Origin: Prorocentrum cordatum
Lineage: Eukaryota; Sar; Dinophyceae; Prorocentrales; Prorocentraceae
NCBI GenBank assembly: GCA_963575745.1
Contig: CAUYUJ010015273.1
Location: forward strand, 279,718-343,717
Direction: 5' to 3'
Length of the DNA: 64,000 bases
Every line of letters begins with the position of its first letter. The first letter of the stretch is position 1. The notes beneath the pieces were generated by a model that saw nothing but the letters and a program-made list of their open reading frames with translations, was not told where the DNA came from and made no database searches. Below, piece after piece: positions 22,163-33,613 of this stretch. The position numbers were made by a program, and so were the translations under genes.

Positions 22163-23664
22163 CAATGCTGCAATTCTTTTTACTGGTGCAGTTTGATGGC
22201 TGCCGCTGCACACTTGCAGCTGCAAGAGCCGAGCAAACACGTAGTGATGCGTGGGAAGGGGGCCAGAGGCGCACAGCTTTTTGTAGAGGTGTTATCCATG
22301 GCAGGGTGCTCGGCATGTGCTGATCCACTGCTCAGGGAGGACAGCGCGTGCCATCATATCGAGGCGACCTGACACGGCCGTTGGATTCCTCGTCAGTCCG
22401 CTTTAGGCCGGGTGCCCATCGAGCTTCTTTTTTTACATAGAACAAAAAACTACATATATATAATATACATAAACAACATCAGTTTTCCAGGAGCCTCTGC
22501 TGCCCAGGCACGTGGCCCAGAGGGTTGGTGTCAGGGGAGGATACTTGCGCCATGGCATTGGGATCCTTCTCTTCTCGACTCCCTCACTCCCCACCTGACT
22601 TCCCCTCCCCATTCGTTAGCGCAGTCTCCTCCACGCAAGCATTGGTGCGGGAGGAATTGTGTACGGGCGAGGATGTTGGATGGAGGGGGGAGGCAGGGAG
22701 ACCGAGGCCTGTAGTTTCGAGGAGGCTTCCAGAAGACGTTCGATGCTCAAAATCGCGTCACTGCCAGACCTCTTGGGCCACCACTCCAATTTGCTTGCCA
22801 TGTGCTTGTCCTCGCCTGGTCGCAGAGAGGCATACTACAGTACATACAGCTTGTTTGCCTTCGGCCTCCTCTCCTCCCTCCTCTGCCTTCTTCTTCTCCT
22901 CGTCTCACCCTCGTGTCTTTCTTCTTTCTCCTCGCCCCCTCCTCCCGATCGGGCCCCACATCTCTTACAGTATTTGTCAGGAAACCGCATGTTTTTCAGA
23001 AGCCATGTGCGAGTGGACGCATCGCAACCAGCCCCCCCCGGGCATCCCAACGCGATGTTGGCATCTGGGGCGCAATCGATCCGACCCGCGGGTTGGACCC
23101 GCGATCCCGATGCGACTTGATTCGGTTCGACTCACCAGCATCGGCCGAGGCCTGCCAGAGCCAGGCGCGGCGATGCGATTCGGGACGATCTGCTACCCAG
23201 ACATGCGATGTCTGGATTTTTTCACTACGGTCCCGCGTCGGTTTTGACGGTCACGAGGGTCTCCCGGGACCCCCTTCCGACCCCTCCCCCTGGGATCCTT
23301 CCCCCTCCCCGGGTGGGGAAGGGCTAACGGGGCTCCCCTTCGGTTCAATTGCACATTTGATTGCGACCTGGCTCGATTCACCTCGAATTGACGAGCTTGG
23401 CGCGCCAAAGAGGATGATGAGCTTGGCGCGCGGAAGAGAACGCCAAAGGGTGCTCCGAAGACGACGAACTCAGAACTCCCCCTCACACACGTCGACAGGG
23501 TCGGCGGATGTTCCTTCTCCTCTTCGTCTTCTCCTCCTCCTGCCCCGAGTGCGAGAAGAGGGGTGCCAAGCTGGCGCGCAAAGCTCGACATGGGCAGGGG
23601 AGGTTCTGGTTCGGCGAGTTCTGCCATGCCCTGGACGGGGATGGACGGGCAGTTCGAGGAAGCG
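22163..23664. other. Intergenic, no gene recognised
   Basis: A/T-rich TATATA at about 22450-22472, pyrimidine-rich stretches at about 22860-22960, and palindromic GATCCCGATGCG-type sequence around 23060-23200. Nothing with a domain. Confidence 0.45.
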
Positions 23665-23823
23665 ATGGAGGAGGAGGAGGAGGAGGAGGAGGAGGAGGAG
23701 GAGGAGGAGAATGAGGAGGAAGAGGATAATGATGATGATGAGGAGGAGGATGGCGATGATGATGATTATTATGTTGATGATCCTGATGCTGATGCTGATG
23801 CTGCTGATGATGATGATGACGAC

Positions 23824-23861
<38 letters not shown>

Positions 23862-24338
23862 GGATGATGACCATGCTGATGATGCTGCTGATGATGGTGA
23901 TGATGCTGATGACGATGATGACGGCAGTGATGATGATGCTGATGACGATGATGGTGATGTTGCTGATGATGATGCTGACGATGCTGATGCTGATGATGGT
24001 GATGCGAGTGTTGATGATGATGCTGATGGTGATGATGATGTCGATGCTGATGAGGACGATCATGATGATGCTGATGATGATGGTGATGACGATGCTTATT
24101 ATTGTGATGCTGATGCTGCTGATGCTGACGATGTTACTAATGATGCTGATCATGCTGATGATGATTATGATAATGCTGGTGATGATGCGGCTGACGATGC
24201 TGCTGATGACTATGATGATGTTGATGATGATGCTGCTTATGCTGATGCTGATGCTGTTGTTGATGCTGATGCTGCTGATGATGATGATGCTGCTGATAGG
24301 ATGACTGGGGATGAATGGGGATGATGGGGATGATGGTG

Positions 24339-24384
<46 letters not shown>

Positions 24385-24395
24385 CGATCAGCGGG
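23665..24395. repeat. (GGA)n and (GAT)n microsatellites
   Basis: GGA triplets at about 23665-23720 and GAT triplets with GCT variants from about 23728 to 24390. Low-complexity frames only. Confidence 0.95.
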
Positions 24396-24423
24396 AGGAT
24401 GAGGACGACGATGGGGATGAAGA

Positions 24424-24931
24424 CCCTTGACAACTCAAGACTCATCAACGATTTTGGAATGCGTGCACTTTTTTTCCAAGCTCCCTCTTCATAGTCCCCA
24501 TACACGGGTTCATAACCATTGAGGGAAGTGCGCCGTTGGGCGACAAACACTAGTGGAAATCCTGAATCGTGCCACGGCACCATTCTCAGGGTTTCAACGC
24601 CACATGTCAATCTAACTGTTACGTCTTGGCGACCCTGAGTCGTGCCAGAACGCCACCTCTGGGACTTCAGCACAGCGAATCAACGTAATTGTTGCGGCCT
24701 GGCAGTCCTGACCCGTTCCAAGACATCGTGCCTGGTATTCAAACCACGAGAATCGTGACTCGCTCGTAAGTTTTTGAAACGAATGTGCGCGGCGCTAAGG
24801 CGAGAGTCACATTGTGAAAAGGAGCCGCCCTCACTCCGTGATACTCCTTGCAACGGTTTAAGACGATTGTGCGCGGCGCTGAGGTTGGAACCAGATTTTG
24901 AAGACCACACGCCCTCCACCCGTTTTTTTAT

Positions 24932-25023
<92 letters not shown>

Positions 25024-25340
25024 TTTTGTTATGTTTCTTCTTTCTTGCGTTTCTTATGACGAAGGTGCGCGGCGCCACGGCGAGGACCACATTTTAAAAC
25101 TACCACCCTCAGTCCGCCAAGATCTTGCACAAGTTCAAAGTGAATGTGCGCAGCGCCAAGGCGAGAGCAGCATGCTGAAACAACCCGTGCAGTTATTTCA
25201 AATTCGAAACACGAATGTGCGTGACGCTAAGAACAGATCCACAGCATGGAAACGACCCGTCCTCTATCTGTGAAGCTGCTGCCAGTTTCGAAGCTTCAGG
25301 CTCATACGTGGCACGGAAATCTCAGGCGAAACGCTCGGCC
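24424..25340 (-). repeat. Dispersed repeat element, copy B
   Basis: The inverse of copy A at 125-772. Read on the minus strand it shows the 83-bp units, the CAACAATTACGTTGATTCGC block and the CGTTGATGAGTCTTGAG end that abuts the (ATC)n tract. It also contains GCTGCTGCCAGTTTCGAAGC, the complement of a block near 194-215 of copy A. It is enlarged by a poly(T) tract. Confidence 0.6.
24933..25016. repeat. 84-base homopolymer T tract
   Basis: Uninterrupted T from 24933 to 25016, with ATG-type interruptions just outside. It sits between 83-bp repeat units and could be a poly(A) tail of a minus-strand retroposed insert or a homopolymer expansion. Confidence 0.95.
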
Positions 25341-26544
25341 AGCCTTTCCGATTGGACTCAGGGTGCGGCAGGGAGGGTCTATTCACAATGAAAAGGGATT
25401 GATGAGTTATGAGCGCGTGGCTGCCGAAAGACAAGCAACGCCTACGTGGGTACAGGCGGGGAGCAGACCACACTGGCGCGCAGCAGCAGCTTGGACCTCG
25501 CAGCGCGCTGCGGCGAGGGTTGCGCACCCCGCCGCGTGCCGCAACACCTGCGAGTGAGACAGGAGCGACCTGTCCCAGGCACTGCGGGCCCGAGGAGGAA
25601 TGAACACGACATGTCGGGGACGGTTATCCTGATAATAATGGTCATGCTGATGCTGATGATGACGGTGATGTGGATTCTGGCAACGATGCTGATGATGATG
25701 CTGATGATGATCAAAACCATGCTTTCCGTGGAGATGATGGCGATGCTGGTGATGTTGTTTCTGCTTCTGGTGAGGGGTGTGCTGATGACCAATGTTGATC
25801 ATGGTGCTGATGATGCTGATGGTGCTGACGACGAGGATGCGGAGAATGAGGAGCAGGAGCAGGAGAAGGAGAGGAGGACAACGTGAAGGATGACAGGGAG
25901 GGGCAGGATGTCTTGGAGAAAGTAGGAACAGACTCAGGAGTGAGACCAGCGAGAAGAGGAAAAAGGAAGGAGGAAGATGCGGAGGAGGATGCGGAGGAGG
26001 ATGCGGAGAAGGAGGCGGAGGAGGAGGGGGGACATAATAGATCAAGCGGGAGTCTTTGATTGAAGGAGATACGGGGGCAGGAGCGAGGACTGAGGCGGAG
26101 AGGAGGCGAGGGGAGGCGCTGTGCTTGCACGGAAAGGTGAACAGAACGAGCGATGCCTGCAAGCCTGGACCACGCAGGCTCTGCTGGTCGAGGCTGGCCA
26201 GCGTGTGGATGCAGAGCTTGCGCGCCCGTCTTTGCAAGCAGGTACCTTTGGACCCCCAGATCGCCATCTGCTTCAAGCGCCTCCCTACTGCAAGACTCGG
26301 CATGGTTTCGTTGTTTTCTTGCGGTTCTCTGGGCAGGCCCGAACCTCATCTGCTCTAGCCGCCTTCCTGCTTCATGCTCCGACCTGCTTCGTCAGGCTGG
26401 CGGGTGATGCTGGACTCCCGCGACGCATCACTCGATCCACCGGAGGTAGCCTCGGACCCACCCATCCTCGCAAGGCGGAGGTCGACCCGCAGCTGGGAAA
26501 TGAGAGGTATACCTTGGCTGTGAATTTCCGTTGCTGTGTTATCT
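25341..26544. other. Intergenic with GAT and GGA tracts
   Basis: No gene recognised. Diverged GAT triplets at about 25635-25840 and GGA-rich DNA at about 25850-26035. The remaining segment to 26544 is non-repetitive and non-coding as far as I can see. Confidence 0.5.
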
Positions 26545-26700
26545 CAGGAAGGGCAAGAACAGACAGAAACCACTGTCGATTCCCAGGGAACTGTGGTGGA
26601 GAATATGGGAGCTGGGAGGGAAGAGGAAAATCCAGAGGATATGTAAGAGTATTGGGGAGCCTGTGATTTGTGTCAATTTATGTGTGTGCCCCAGGGGCCC
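26545..26700. repeat. Dispersed repeat family gamma, copy 1
   Basis: About 150 bases with CTGTCGATTCCCAGGGAA, GGGAAGAGGAAAATC and GTGTGTGCCCCAGGGGCCC blocks in the same order as 54528-54672 and 57800-57950. Terminal GGGACACA-like sequences in the better copies suggest imperfect inverted ends. Confidence 0.55.
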
Positions 26701-27929
26701 CTTCATTATTGCTGCCACGGGCACAGGCGTGTGTGAAGCAGGCAGGTGCAGCCAGCGCCGCAGCAAGTCGATTGCCCTCTTAGCAGGCGCCCCTTCTGGA
26801 AATCTCGCAACTTGTCGATTCTGATCCACATTGCCAATGCAGTCACAGGGTAGCGTTTGGGTATAGGTGCTGATGCTCCTCCTCCGGTAACCTCTGCGGT
26901 TCCCCCGCAGCAAATTACAATATTGAAAGTGTCCCCCCCAACAACGTCCAGGGACAGCCGGAAGCCTCAAGGGACCGCCCTGAACTTCCCCTTCCTCCTT
27001 CCCCCTCCTCCCATCTCCTCCCCCCGCCTCACCCTCCTCCTATTCTTCGTCCTCTGTCTCGCGTTGGATGTGCAGGTGATGAAGCCGAAGCCGAGGGGAG
27101 ACCCCTAATGAGCTTTCGTCGCCCTGACCCTGACTGCCTTGCCCTCGTGGCCAGGGTGCTCTGCGGTCCCCTGTGCAAGTCCTTGAAGGCCGCCCCGTGC
27201 GTCTCCCCAGCCACACCCAGAGCAAGGGGGCCCAGGGGATACTGTGGCTGCTATAGGCGCGGGGATGACGAGGAGGAGGAAGAGGAGGAGGAGGAGGAAG
27301 AGGAGGAGGAGGAGGAAGAGGAGGAAGAGGGACGAGTAGGAGGAGGCGGGGGGCGCGCCAGGCGCACAAGGCGGTCGGCGCTGGCCACCTGGGGAGCTCG
27401 CACACGATGGCAATGCAGGTGCCCGGGCGCGCGGCTACTCCTCATCGTCGTCGTCGTCATCGTCGTCGTCGTCGTGGTCGGCTACAGCTACCGCTGCTGC
27501 GTGCTGGGGCCCAAGCTTCCGCGGCCAGAGCTCAGCGAGAGTCAAGGCCGTAGACATGCTTGTTCGTCTCGAGCGCAAGTCTGCATGACTCTCTTTCGGG
27601 CAGGATCCAGCCTCCTCTACCCTTCCTCCCTGGTGGCTCCCCCTGCTCTATCCTCCTCCCTCGCCACCTCCGCCTCTCTTCCTCTTCATCCTCCCTCTCC
27701 TCGTCCTCGTCCCCCTCCCTCTGTACCTCTGCCTCCCCCGCCCCCTGCTCCTCCGCCTCACCCTGCTGATCTCTACTGCTACTGCTGCTCTTCCTCGTCC
27801 TCCTTCTCCTCCTCCTCCCCTTCATCCTCCTCAGGTCCTCTTCCTGATGAATCTGCCGTCCGTGTCGCGTCTCCAGACGTATCGTCAGGGCGGCCAGACA
27901 TTTCGACTGAGATTTTCTCACCGTTACAA
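26701..27929. other. Intergenic with GAG, GTC and CTC tracts
   Basis: No gene recognised. (GAG)n at about 27268-27330, (CGT)n at about 27446-27478 and CTC-rich DNA at about 27600-27840. Confidence 0.5.
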
Positions 27930-28500
27930 TTTTGAAGCCTGACATTCCAATCGGCTGCATTCACGGAGGGCAGGCCGTTTTCAAGATGGTGTTTCGCTCT
28001 GTTGCCTTGCGTGCTCGTCGTAAGCAAATGTAGCAGTTGCACGGATGAAGGGCGACTCCTGTTTCAAAGTCGGGCTCTCGCCTTGGCGCCGTGCACGCTC
28101 GTCTTAAGCATGTCTAACTGGGGCACGTGACGGGTGGAGGATGGCTCCTTTTCAACATGAGGCCCGCGCCTGAGACTTTCTCAGCGCTATGACCGAAATC
28201 GATATTCTCGTCGGTCGTTGAACGTAGGAATCTTTGGGCTCCCAGACCCCGATCTACTTCAAGCGCCTTCCTACATAAAAAACCTAAGTGTCTTTGCTGT
28301 GGTGAGCTATTATTTGAGCGGGGCCCACTCCAATCTACTATACCCTTCTTCCTACATCTTCCGACTGGCGTGTAACAGCGTGTAACAGATGCACGGATGG
28401 AGGGCCCTCCTTTTAAGCATTGGGCTCTCGCTTCAGACGCCGTTGCGTTCCACGATGTCCGAGCTCGTGCAGCAGTCGCACGCGTGGAGAGCCGTGCCTT
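27930..28500 (+). repeat. Dispersed repeat, copy C (83-bp units)
   Basis: Diverged units beginning CACGGA or ACGGG at about 27962, 28040, 28129, 28392 and 28477, with TTTTCAACATGAGGC and GGCGCCGTGCACGCTCG matching the array at 186-500. Shorter and more eroded than copies A and B. Confidence 0.55.
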
Positions 28501-28565
28501 TTCGGAGTGGGGATGCCGTTTGGGTACTTTCTTGAACTCTACGGCTCCAACGGCGACAACGACGA

Positions 28566-28613
28566 CGAGGATCCTGCTGATGATGATGGTGATGATTATG
28601 ATGCTGATGGTGC

Positions 28614-28673
<60 letters not shown>

Positions 28674-28690
28674 CGGTAGTGATAAGAAAG
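28566..28690. repeat. (GAT)n microsatellite
   Basis: GAT triplets, near-pure from 28615 to about 28670, immediately upstream of LINE 2. Confidence 0.95.
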
Positions 28691-28869
28691 ACGATGAATA
28701 ATACGAAGGGAAATATGATGATGCTATTGCTGGTGATGATTCTGATGATGATGATGGCGGTGGTGATGATGATGACGAGGAGGATGGGCTGGCGTATTTG
28801 GGGTTCCTGGCTCAACGCATCTGGGCGCTGGATCGCCGACGCATCGTCGACGCGTCTCCTGCCTCATTC

Positions 28870-29982
28870 CTCTTCCTGTGAAAACACGCGAGGACGATGG
28901 CTAAATACTTGGGCCAATAAGAACAATTTGGTGACTAGGAATATCATGTTTCAGGAACAATCGCAAATGATCTATCCACATACTACCACTGCAAACATGG
29001 GGCAAGGTAGCTGGACTACATACTCGTGTCGAGGGGGTTGTGGCTTACAACAAACGACTGTTGCACTACAGCCGCAGTGGACATGGGATCAGATCACGTC
29101 GCATTGACATTGCCAAGTTCCATCTTACAGCAGCCGCGCAGTATTATGAGGAAGGCAAAGCCTCTTCACGAAATACACTCGCGAAGGTGCGGAAATGGCT
29201 GCCGGTTTCCTTGACCGGGTACCGGGACACTCTGGAAGAGTTCATATCCGCATCAGCTTTCTCACACAACGTGGAGCAGCAGTCCTCCATGATTGAATGT
29301 TCGATCCGAGAGTCTATGGAGGTGACGGCGCGCCCCCGACAAGCAAGAACCAGTGAACAAGATTATGCGGATCCAATTCTTGCCCAAGATCTGGAAGCTC
29401 GTAGGGCTATGCCGAAGTGTTGTACCCAGGATCGCAGGGACGTTAGCAAGAAGATCCCAAAGCACACTGCAACAACACAGCGAGCACAACATTCCCTGAA
29501 CATTTCTAACACATAGGAAAGTTTCAAAGGCCTCAAGCAGAATAGCAATATCAAGAGCAGCAACGAGAAACGAGCACTCACCTCTTCGATACATACCTCC
29601 AGTGGGAAGCTGACTTACGACGGGCTGGAGATGGCAAATGAGTTCGCTGTTTTTAATACGCGTTTGTATGCGCGCCGGGATGGAGAGAAGTTGCCTGATG
29701 TACGGGGACAGTCGCAAGCAGGCGAACCAACGTGTGAGTCGATTATGCCTTCTGCTATGGAGGAGTTGAAGACCGGGCTCAGACAATTGAGAAATGGCAG
29801 GGCGGCAGACATTATTGTCATAGTCGCGGAGATGTTGAAGAACGGTGGTTTTGGGTTAAGACGCGCATTGCTACGTGTTCACAATGATGCTACCAAGCCG
29901 GGGGCGTGTACACCGTCGGCATGGAAACTTACACTGTTGAGAGTGTTGTTCAAATCAGGGGACCCAGAGTTGTTTCAAAACT
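28870..29982 (+). mobile_element. LINE retrotransposon 2, 5' part (split by copia insertion)
   Basis: Endonuclease C-terminal half, then the start of reverse transcriptase. LDYILVS at 29011 and DMGSDHVAL at about 29080 are the terminal motifs of an AP-like endonuclease. A linker region follows (29110-29700, partly frame-broken), then LRQLRNGRAADIIVIVAEMLKN at about 29781 and LFKSGDPELFQN ending at 29981, which is the pre-RT and RT motif 0/1 region. The sequence stops abruptly at the copia LTR and resumes at 36058 with NHRPIS in the next codon position. Frameshifts and stops make it non-functional. Confidence 0.8.
29978..29982. repeat. Target site duplication, left (copia)
   Basis: AAACT immediately before the 5' LTR. 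The matching right copy at 36058-36062 is GAACC (3 of 5 identical). Removing one copy and the element restores a continuous LINE frame through the Asn codon. Confidence 0.55.
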
Positions 29983-30192
29983 TGCAGCACAGAAGCACTC
30001 CTTCCCTAATCCGTATGTCGTATGATACGAGTACGTTTCCAGGAAAGCGGCTCGGGAGTTTCTATCGGGCTTTTGATCGTCTGATGCATCCGCAACCGTT
30101 CTGGCTCCAGCGCCCTGAGGTGGAAAGATCATCGAGGATGTAGGCCCTGCGGGGCACAGTTCGATCTCGGCACGCTATTGCGATTCCGCGGA
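29983..30192 (+). repeat. 5' LTR of copia element
   Basis: Starts TGCAGCACAGAAGC and ends ATTCCGCGGA. It aligns along its whole length with 35833-36057, apart from substitutions and one 15-base gap. The TG start is canonical; the end is GA rather than the usual CA. Confidence 0.85.
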
Positions 30193-30203
30193 TGGTAGCG
30201 GAG
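30193..30203 (+). promoter_or_regulatory. Primer binding site (initiator tRNA-Met)
   Basis: TGGTAGCGGAG directly follows the LTR. Eukaryotic initiator tRNA-Met ends CTCTGCTACCA, whose complement TGGTAGCAGAG differs at one base. This is the usual copia primer. Confidence 0.7.
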
Positions 30204-30273
30204 CGTGGCCGAAGGCGGATTACTTTCTTGGCTTGTGATCCTCGGTCACGCTGCCGCGGCGGGCGCCGCGGCG

Positions 30274-31180
30274 ATGGAGGCCCTCGCAGAGCGCGTTCGG
30301 CTCACCGGGGGCGGGGTGACGCGACACCGTCAGGTGCTCGCAGAGAATGAGAGCCTGAGGCTCAGGCTGGACACGGCTGAGCAGCGTCTGGCCATGGGCG
30401 AGCAGCGAGCAGGAGAGCAAGGTCTTGGCGCAGCAGCAGCAGCAGCCGCAGGTCACGGCGGAGGCCAGATGGTCGACGCTAGTCTGCTGAACAAGCCGCG
30501 CACGTTCATGGGCCTGCACTCATAGTGGAAGACGTGGTCGTTCGATTTCGAGGCCTGCGTGTTTGCGGATCACCCCGGCTGGGGGATCTACTCAACCAGG
30601 CATCGAGGACGGCCGACGTACTGACGGCGCAGAGCGAGCTGGACGCCACGCTGAACACTCAGCTGTGGTACATCCGGGTCTCGGTGACCGCGGATGTGGC
30701 TAAGGTCGAAGTCAGGGAGGCTCCGCGAGGCGACGGGCTCCCGGCATGGTGGCGCCTGCTCTGGGAGTTCGCGCCGAAGGAGGCGAACCGCTTCGCGGCT
30801 ATGCTGGGCCGCGTCGTTTGGTATGAGTTCGCCGACCCTGTGATGACGAACGTGGCGGAGTTCGAGCAGCTGGTGCGGGAGTGCACCAGCCAGAGTGGCG
30901 ACGTGATCTCAGACAACATGAAACGTGGGGTGATCATGTCGGGCGTCAAGAACGAGATGCTGGCAGACCACCTCAGCCTGAACGCGTCGCGCCTGGGGGC
31001 GCGCGAGGAGCTGTGGCAGGAGCTGAAGACGATCTGCTCAGCGCAGGGCGCTCGAAGGACAAGGGCCGATCGACCCGCAACTGCCGCTGCCATGGGAAGG
31101 CGGGCCACCTCGCGGCGGACTGCCGCATGAGAAAGGCCGACGAGAAAAAGGTCAGGAAGGTTGCCGCGCTGACGGAGGGC
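30274..31180 (+). pseudogene. gag of copia element
   Basis: From the first in-frame ATG (30274), a coiled-coil-like segment (AENESLRLRLDTAEQRL) leads to KPRTFMGLHS, where a stop interrupts. HPGWGIY at about 30577 and LLNQASRTADVLTAQSELDATLNTQLWY at about 30580-30670 continue in a second frame, through an all-helical capsid-like region (LLWEFAPKEANRFAAMLG). A third frame near 31070-31120 holds CRCHGKAGHLAADCRM, a zinc-knuckle-like motif with the first cysteine spacing altered. Capsid and nucleic-acid-binding function is known for the family. Here at least two frameshifts and one stop break it. Confidence 0.75.
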
Positions 31181-31369
31181 TCCAAACATCAGTCTTCGAC
31201 GGCGACTACGGCTGCAGCGCTGCAGGGCAACGTCGCTGGCTCGCAGGCCAGCTCCCGCCGTGGGTGTCTCGCGCGTGGCAGCGGTCCTGGCGCAGATGCA
31301 GCTACAGCAGCAGCGGAGCTTGGTTTCTACGAGCTCAACCATCCACATCGCGAACATCAATGCGGCTGA

Positions 31370-31842
31370 CCGTGCCGATGTCCCAACGCCCGAGGAGTAC
31401 CGCTGACAGGTCGGCATGCTCTACGACAGGACGCAGGCGCGGTGGAGTTCGACTGGGCGCTCTTCGACGCGGACTCAGGGCTCACCACCTGCCCCCGGGG
31501 TTCGCGGATACGACCGAGATGCTGCCGCCCAAGACACTGCCTCTCTATGAGGCACCGACGCGTGGCGCGGTCAGGTCCATGGGCGCGAGGACCGTCGCGG
31601 CCGAGATCGACGGGGTACCTCTTCAGATCGAATTCCAGGTAACGGACGTGCAGCGCGCCATCGTGAGCGCGGGCGCCTTTACCGAGGCCGGCCACATTCC
31701 GATCCCCTGCAAGGAGCCTTACATCCTGCTGACGGACGGCAGCAACATCCGGCTGTGCAGGAACGGGAGCCTGCCCTCGTCAACCCGATCCAGCCGAGCG
31801 CTGAGGCGCGAGCCGTGCCTCACGAGTCGCCTGCTGACGTAG
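31370..31842 (+). pseudogene. Protease-region remnant of copia element
   Basis: IDGVPLQIEFQVTDVQRAIVSAGAF at about 31608-31680 resembles the aspartic-protease region of copia polyproteins (a flap-side IEFxVxxVxRxIVS pattern). The catalytic DTG or DSG triad is not visible in any frame, so it is degenerate. Assignment rests mainly on its position between gag and integrase. Confidence 0.5.
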
Positions 31843-31969
31843 GAGATGCAGAACCTGGTGCAGGACCCGCGGCACCACAGCCGATGCCACCTCCACCGAC
31901 GCCCTGCTGCCGGGGGCGCCCAGGATCAACCTGGCCAAGAGAGAGAGATCAGCGTGAAGGAGTACGACG

Positions 31970-32660
31970 GCAACGTGGGGACGGAGCGCTGCTACGAGTC
32001 TCTGGAGAGGCAGCAGGGGCCAGGGCGAGATGGATCCCAGTGATGCCAGACCGAGCGATCCGAGATCCGCATCGACTAAATCACTGGCCCTTCCGCACCT
32101 GGTGCCTATTCTGCATCGTGGGCCGCGGCCAGGAAGACCCGCGCGGGCGCTTGGCTGACCCCGACCGTCTGATCCCGCGTGTCTGCATCGACTACTTGTT
32201 CGTGGGGGACGTCAAGGGCGACCCGCTCACTTTGCTGAACATTCTGGAAGTCCAGTCGGGAGCGATCGAGAGCGCGCAGATGACAACGGAGGGGCCTGCA
32301 GAGTACGCCGTGGCTGTGACGACAGCGGCGATGCGCATGTGGGGCCTCGACCGAGTTCTTCTCGGCGCTGATGGCGAGCCTGCCGTCGAGGCGCTAGTCC
32401 GAGCCGTGCAGCTGGCTCGAGACGACGAGACCGTTCCCCGCAGTGGGCCCAGGCGAGACCCCAAGAACAAGGGAGCTATCGAGAACGCCAACAAGATGGT
32501 CGAGGGCATGCTCCACACTTTGAGGGCATCGGGCGAGTCTCGGTACAGCACCAAGCTCACGCTGAACCATTGGACCATGGGCTGGATGATTAGACTCTCG
32601 GGCTGGATTCTGTCGCGGTGCCCAGTTAAGGAGGACGGCCCCGCCTCTACCAGCAATTGA
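31970..32660 (+). pseudogene. Integrase of copia element
   Basis: DDE integrase core. A degenerate zinc-binding module HWPFRTWCLFCIVGRG lies at about 32080-32124. The catalytic residues are D in CIDYLF at 32190, D in GADGEPA at 32370 and E in GAIENANK at 32481, so the D and E are separated by 36 residues, close to the D-D-35-E rule. The domain reads without interruption in one frame from about 32040 to its stop at 32660, making it the best preserved enzyme of the element. It would insert cDNA into the host genome. Confidence 0.8.
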
Positions 32661-33300
32661 CGGGTCGCGGCGACGGGGGAGATGTCTGCGAGTTCGGCGA
32701 GACGGCCATGTGCAATACCCAGAACATATCCCACTACAAGGCTGATGTCCGATGGGGCAAAGACACCTGGGTCGGGAAGGACGCCCGCACGGACGAGAAC
32801 ATCATGGCGACCGCTGCTGGCAGGAAGACGGCGAGGGCCGTCAGTGGGCGCGTGGAGGACCAGCGCTGGTCCAAGAGCTTGTTCAACAAGGTCGAGTGCA
32901 CGCCGTGGGGCGCTCGCGCGGGACCAGAGGCAGCGCCGCATCCGCCGCAACGTCGCTGCATCACGAGGGCGACCATTGATCGAGTGGAACGTGCGCCCGG
33001 CTGCGACGGCTGCCGCGGACACGGCCATCCACGCACTGAAGCCTGCCGAGAGCGCATCGAGGGCTTGATGAAGGCCGAGGAGGAGAAGGATAAACAAGCG
33101 GCAGCAGTTCGAGTGGCCGCGTCCGCAGCTGCGGCCGCACCCCCAGGAGGAGAGCAACGTGTTCAGCCAGGGATTGGCGCCGCACAGCCTGCATCGATAC
33201 CACCTCCAGCCGTAGCGCAGGACCCGCAAGCTGCCACAGGGGCCGACCAAGAGGACGACCCCGCAGACGGCTGCTGGAGGCGGATGCACCTTCGGACCCC
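32657..33300 (+). pseudogene. Integrase C-terminal / linker region of copia element
   Basis: A new frame after the stop at 32660 continues with YKADVRWGKDTWVGKD, DENIMATAAGRKTARA and RWSKSLFNKVECTPWG, then a Cys/His cluster CDGCRGHGHPRTEACRERIEG that could bind zinc, and an Ala/Pro/Gln-rich linker. It fills the usual place between integrase core and RT. Confidence 0.65.
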
Positions 33301-33613
33301 GTGTAGGAGGATGCCGTGGAGCTGCCGCAGCAGGACGGCATGGAGCTCGGCATGGCCGAGGTGGATTTCGACGGCACCCTGACGGAGGCGAAGCGGGGGC
33401 CGAAGCCGAGAGTTATCTCTGGTCTGTTCGTGAGCGTGGCAACTGCAGTTCTCGCGCTGGCATTCGACGCTATCCCCGCGACAGCGTGATGGACATCAAC
33501 AAGCAGGGCCTCTACGACCGCGAGGCGGGTTACCAGAACGTCTTTGGTGAGATCAGGGAAGAGGCTGGATCCCGCCTTGGGGAAGCGAGGAAGGGAGACT
33601 GGGGCACAGGCAG

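Noticed and set aside
30205-30273. gag start at the GTG at 30205
   Set aside because: The frame opens with GTG only; the first in-frame ATG is at 30274, and GTG initiation is not expected in a nuclear gene.
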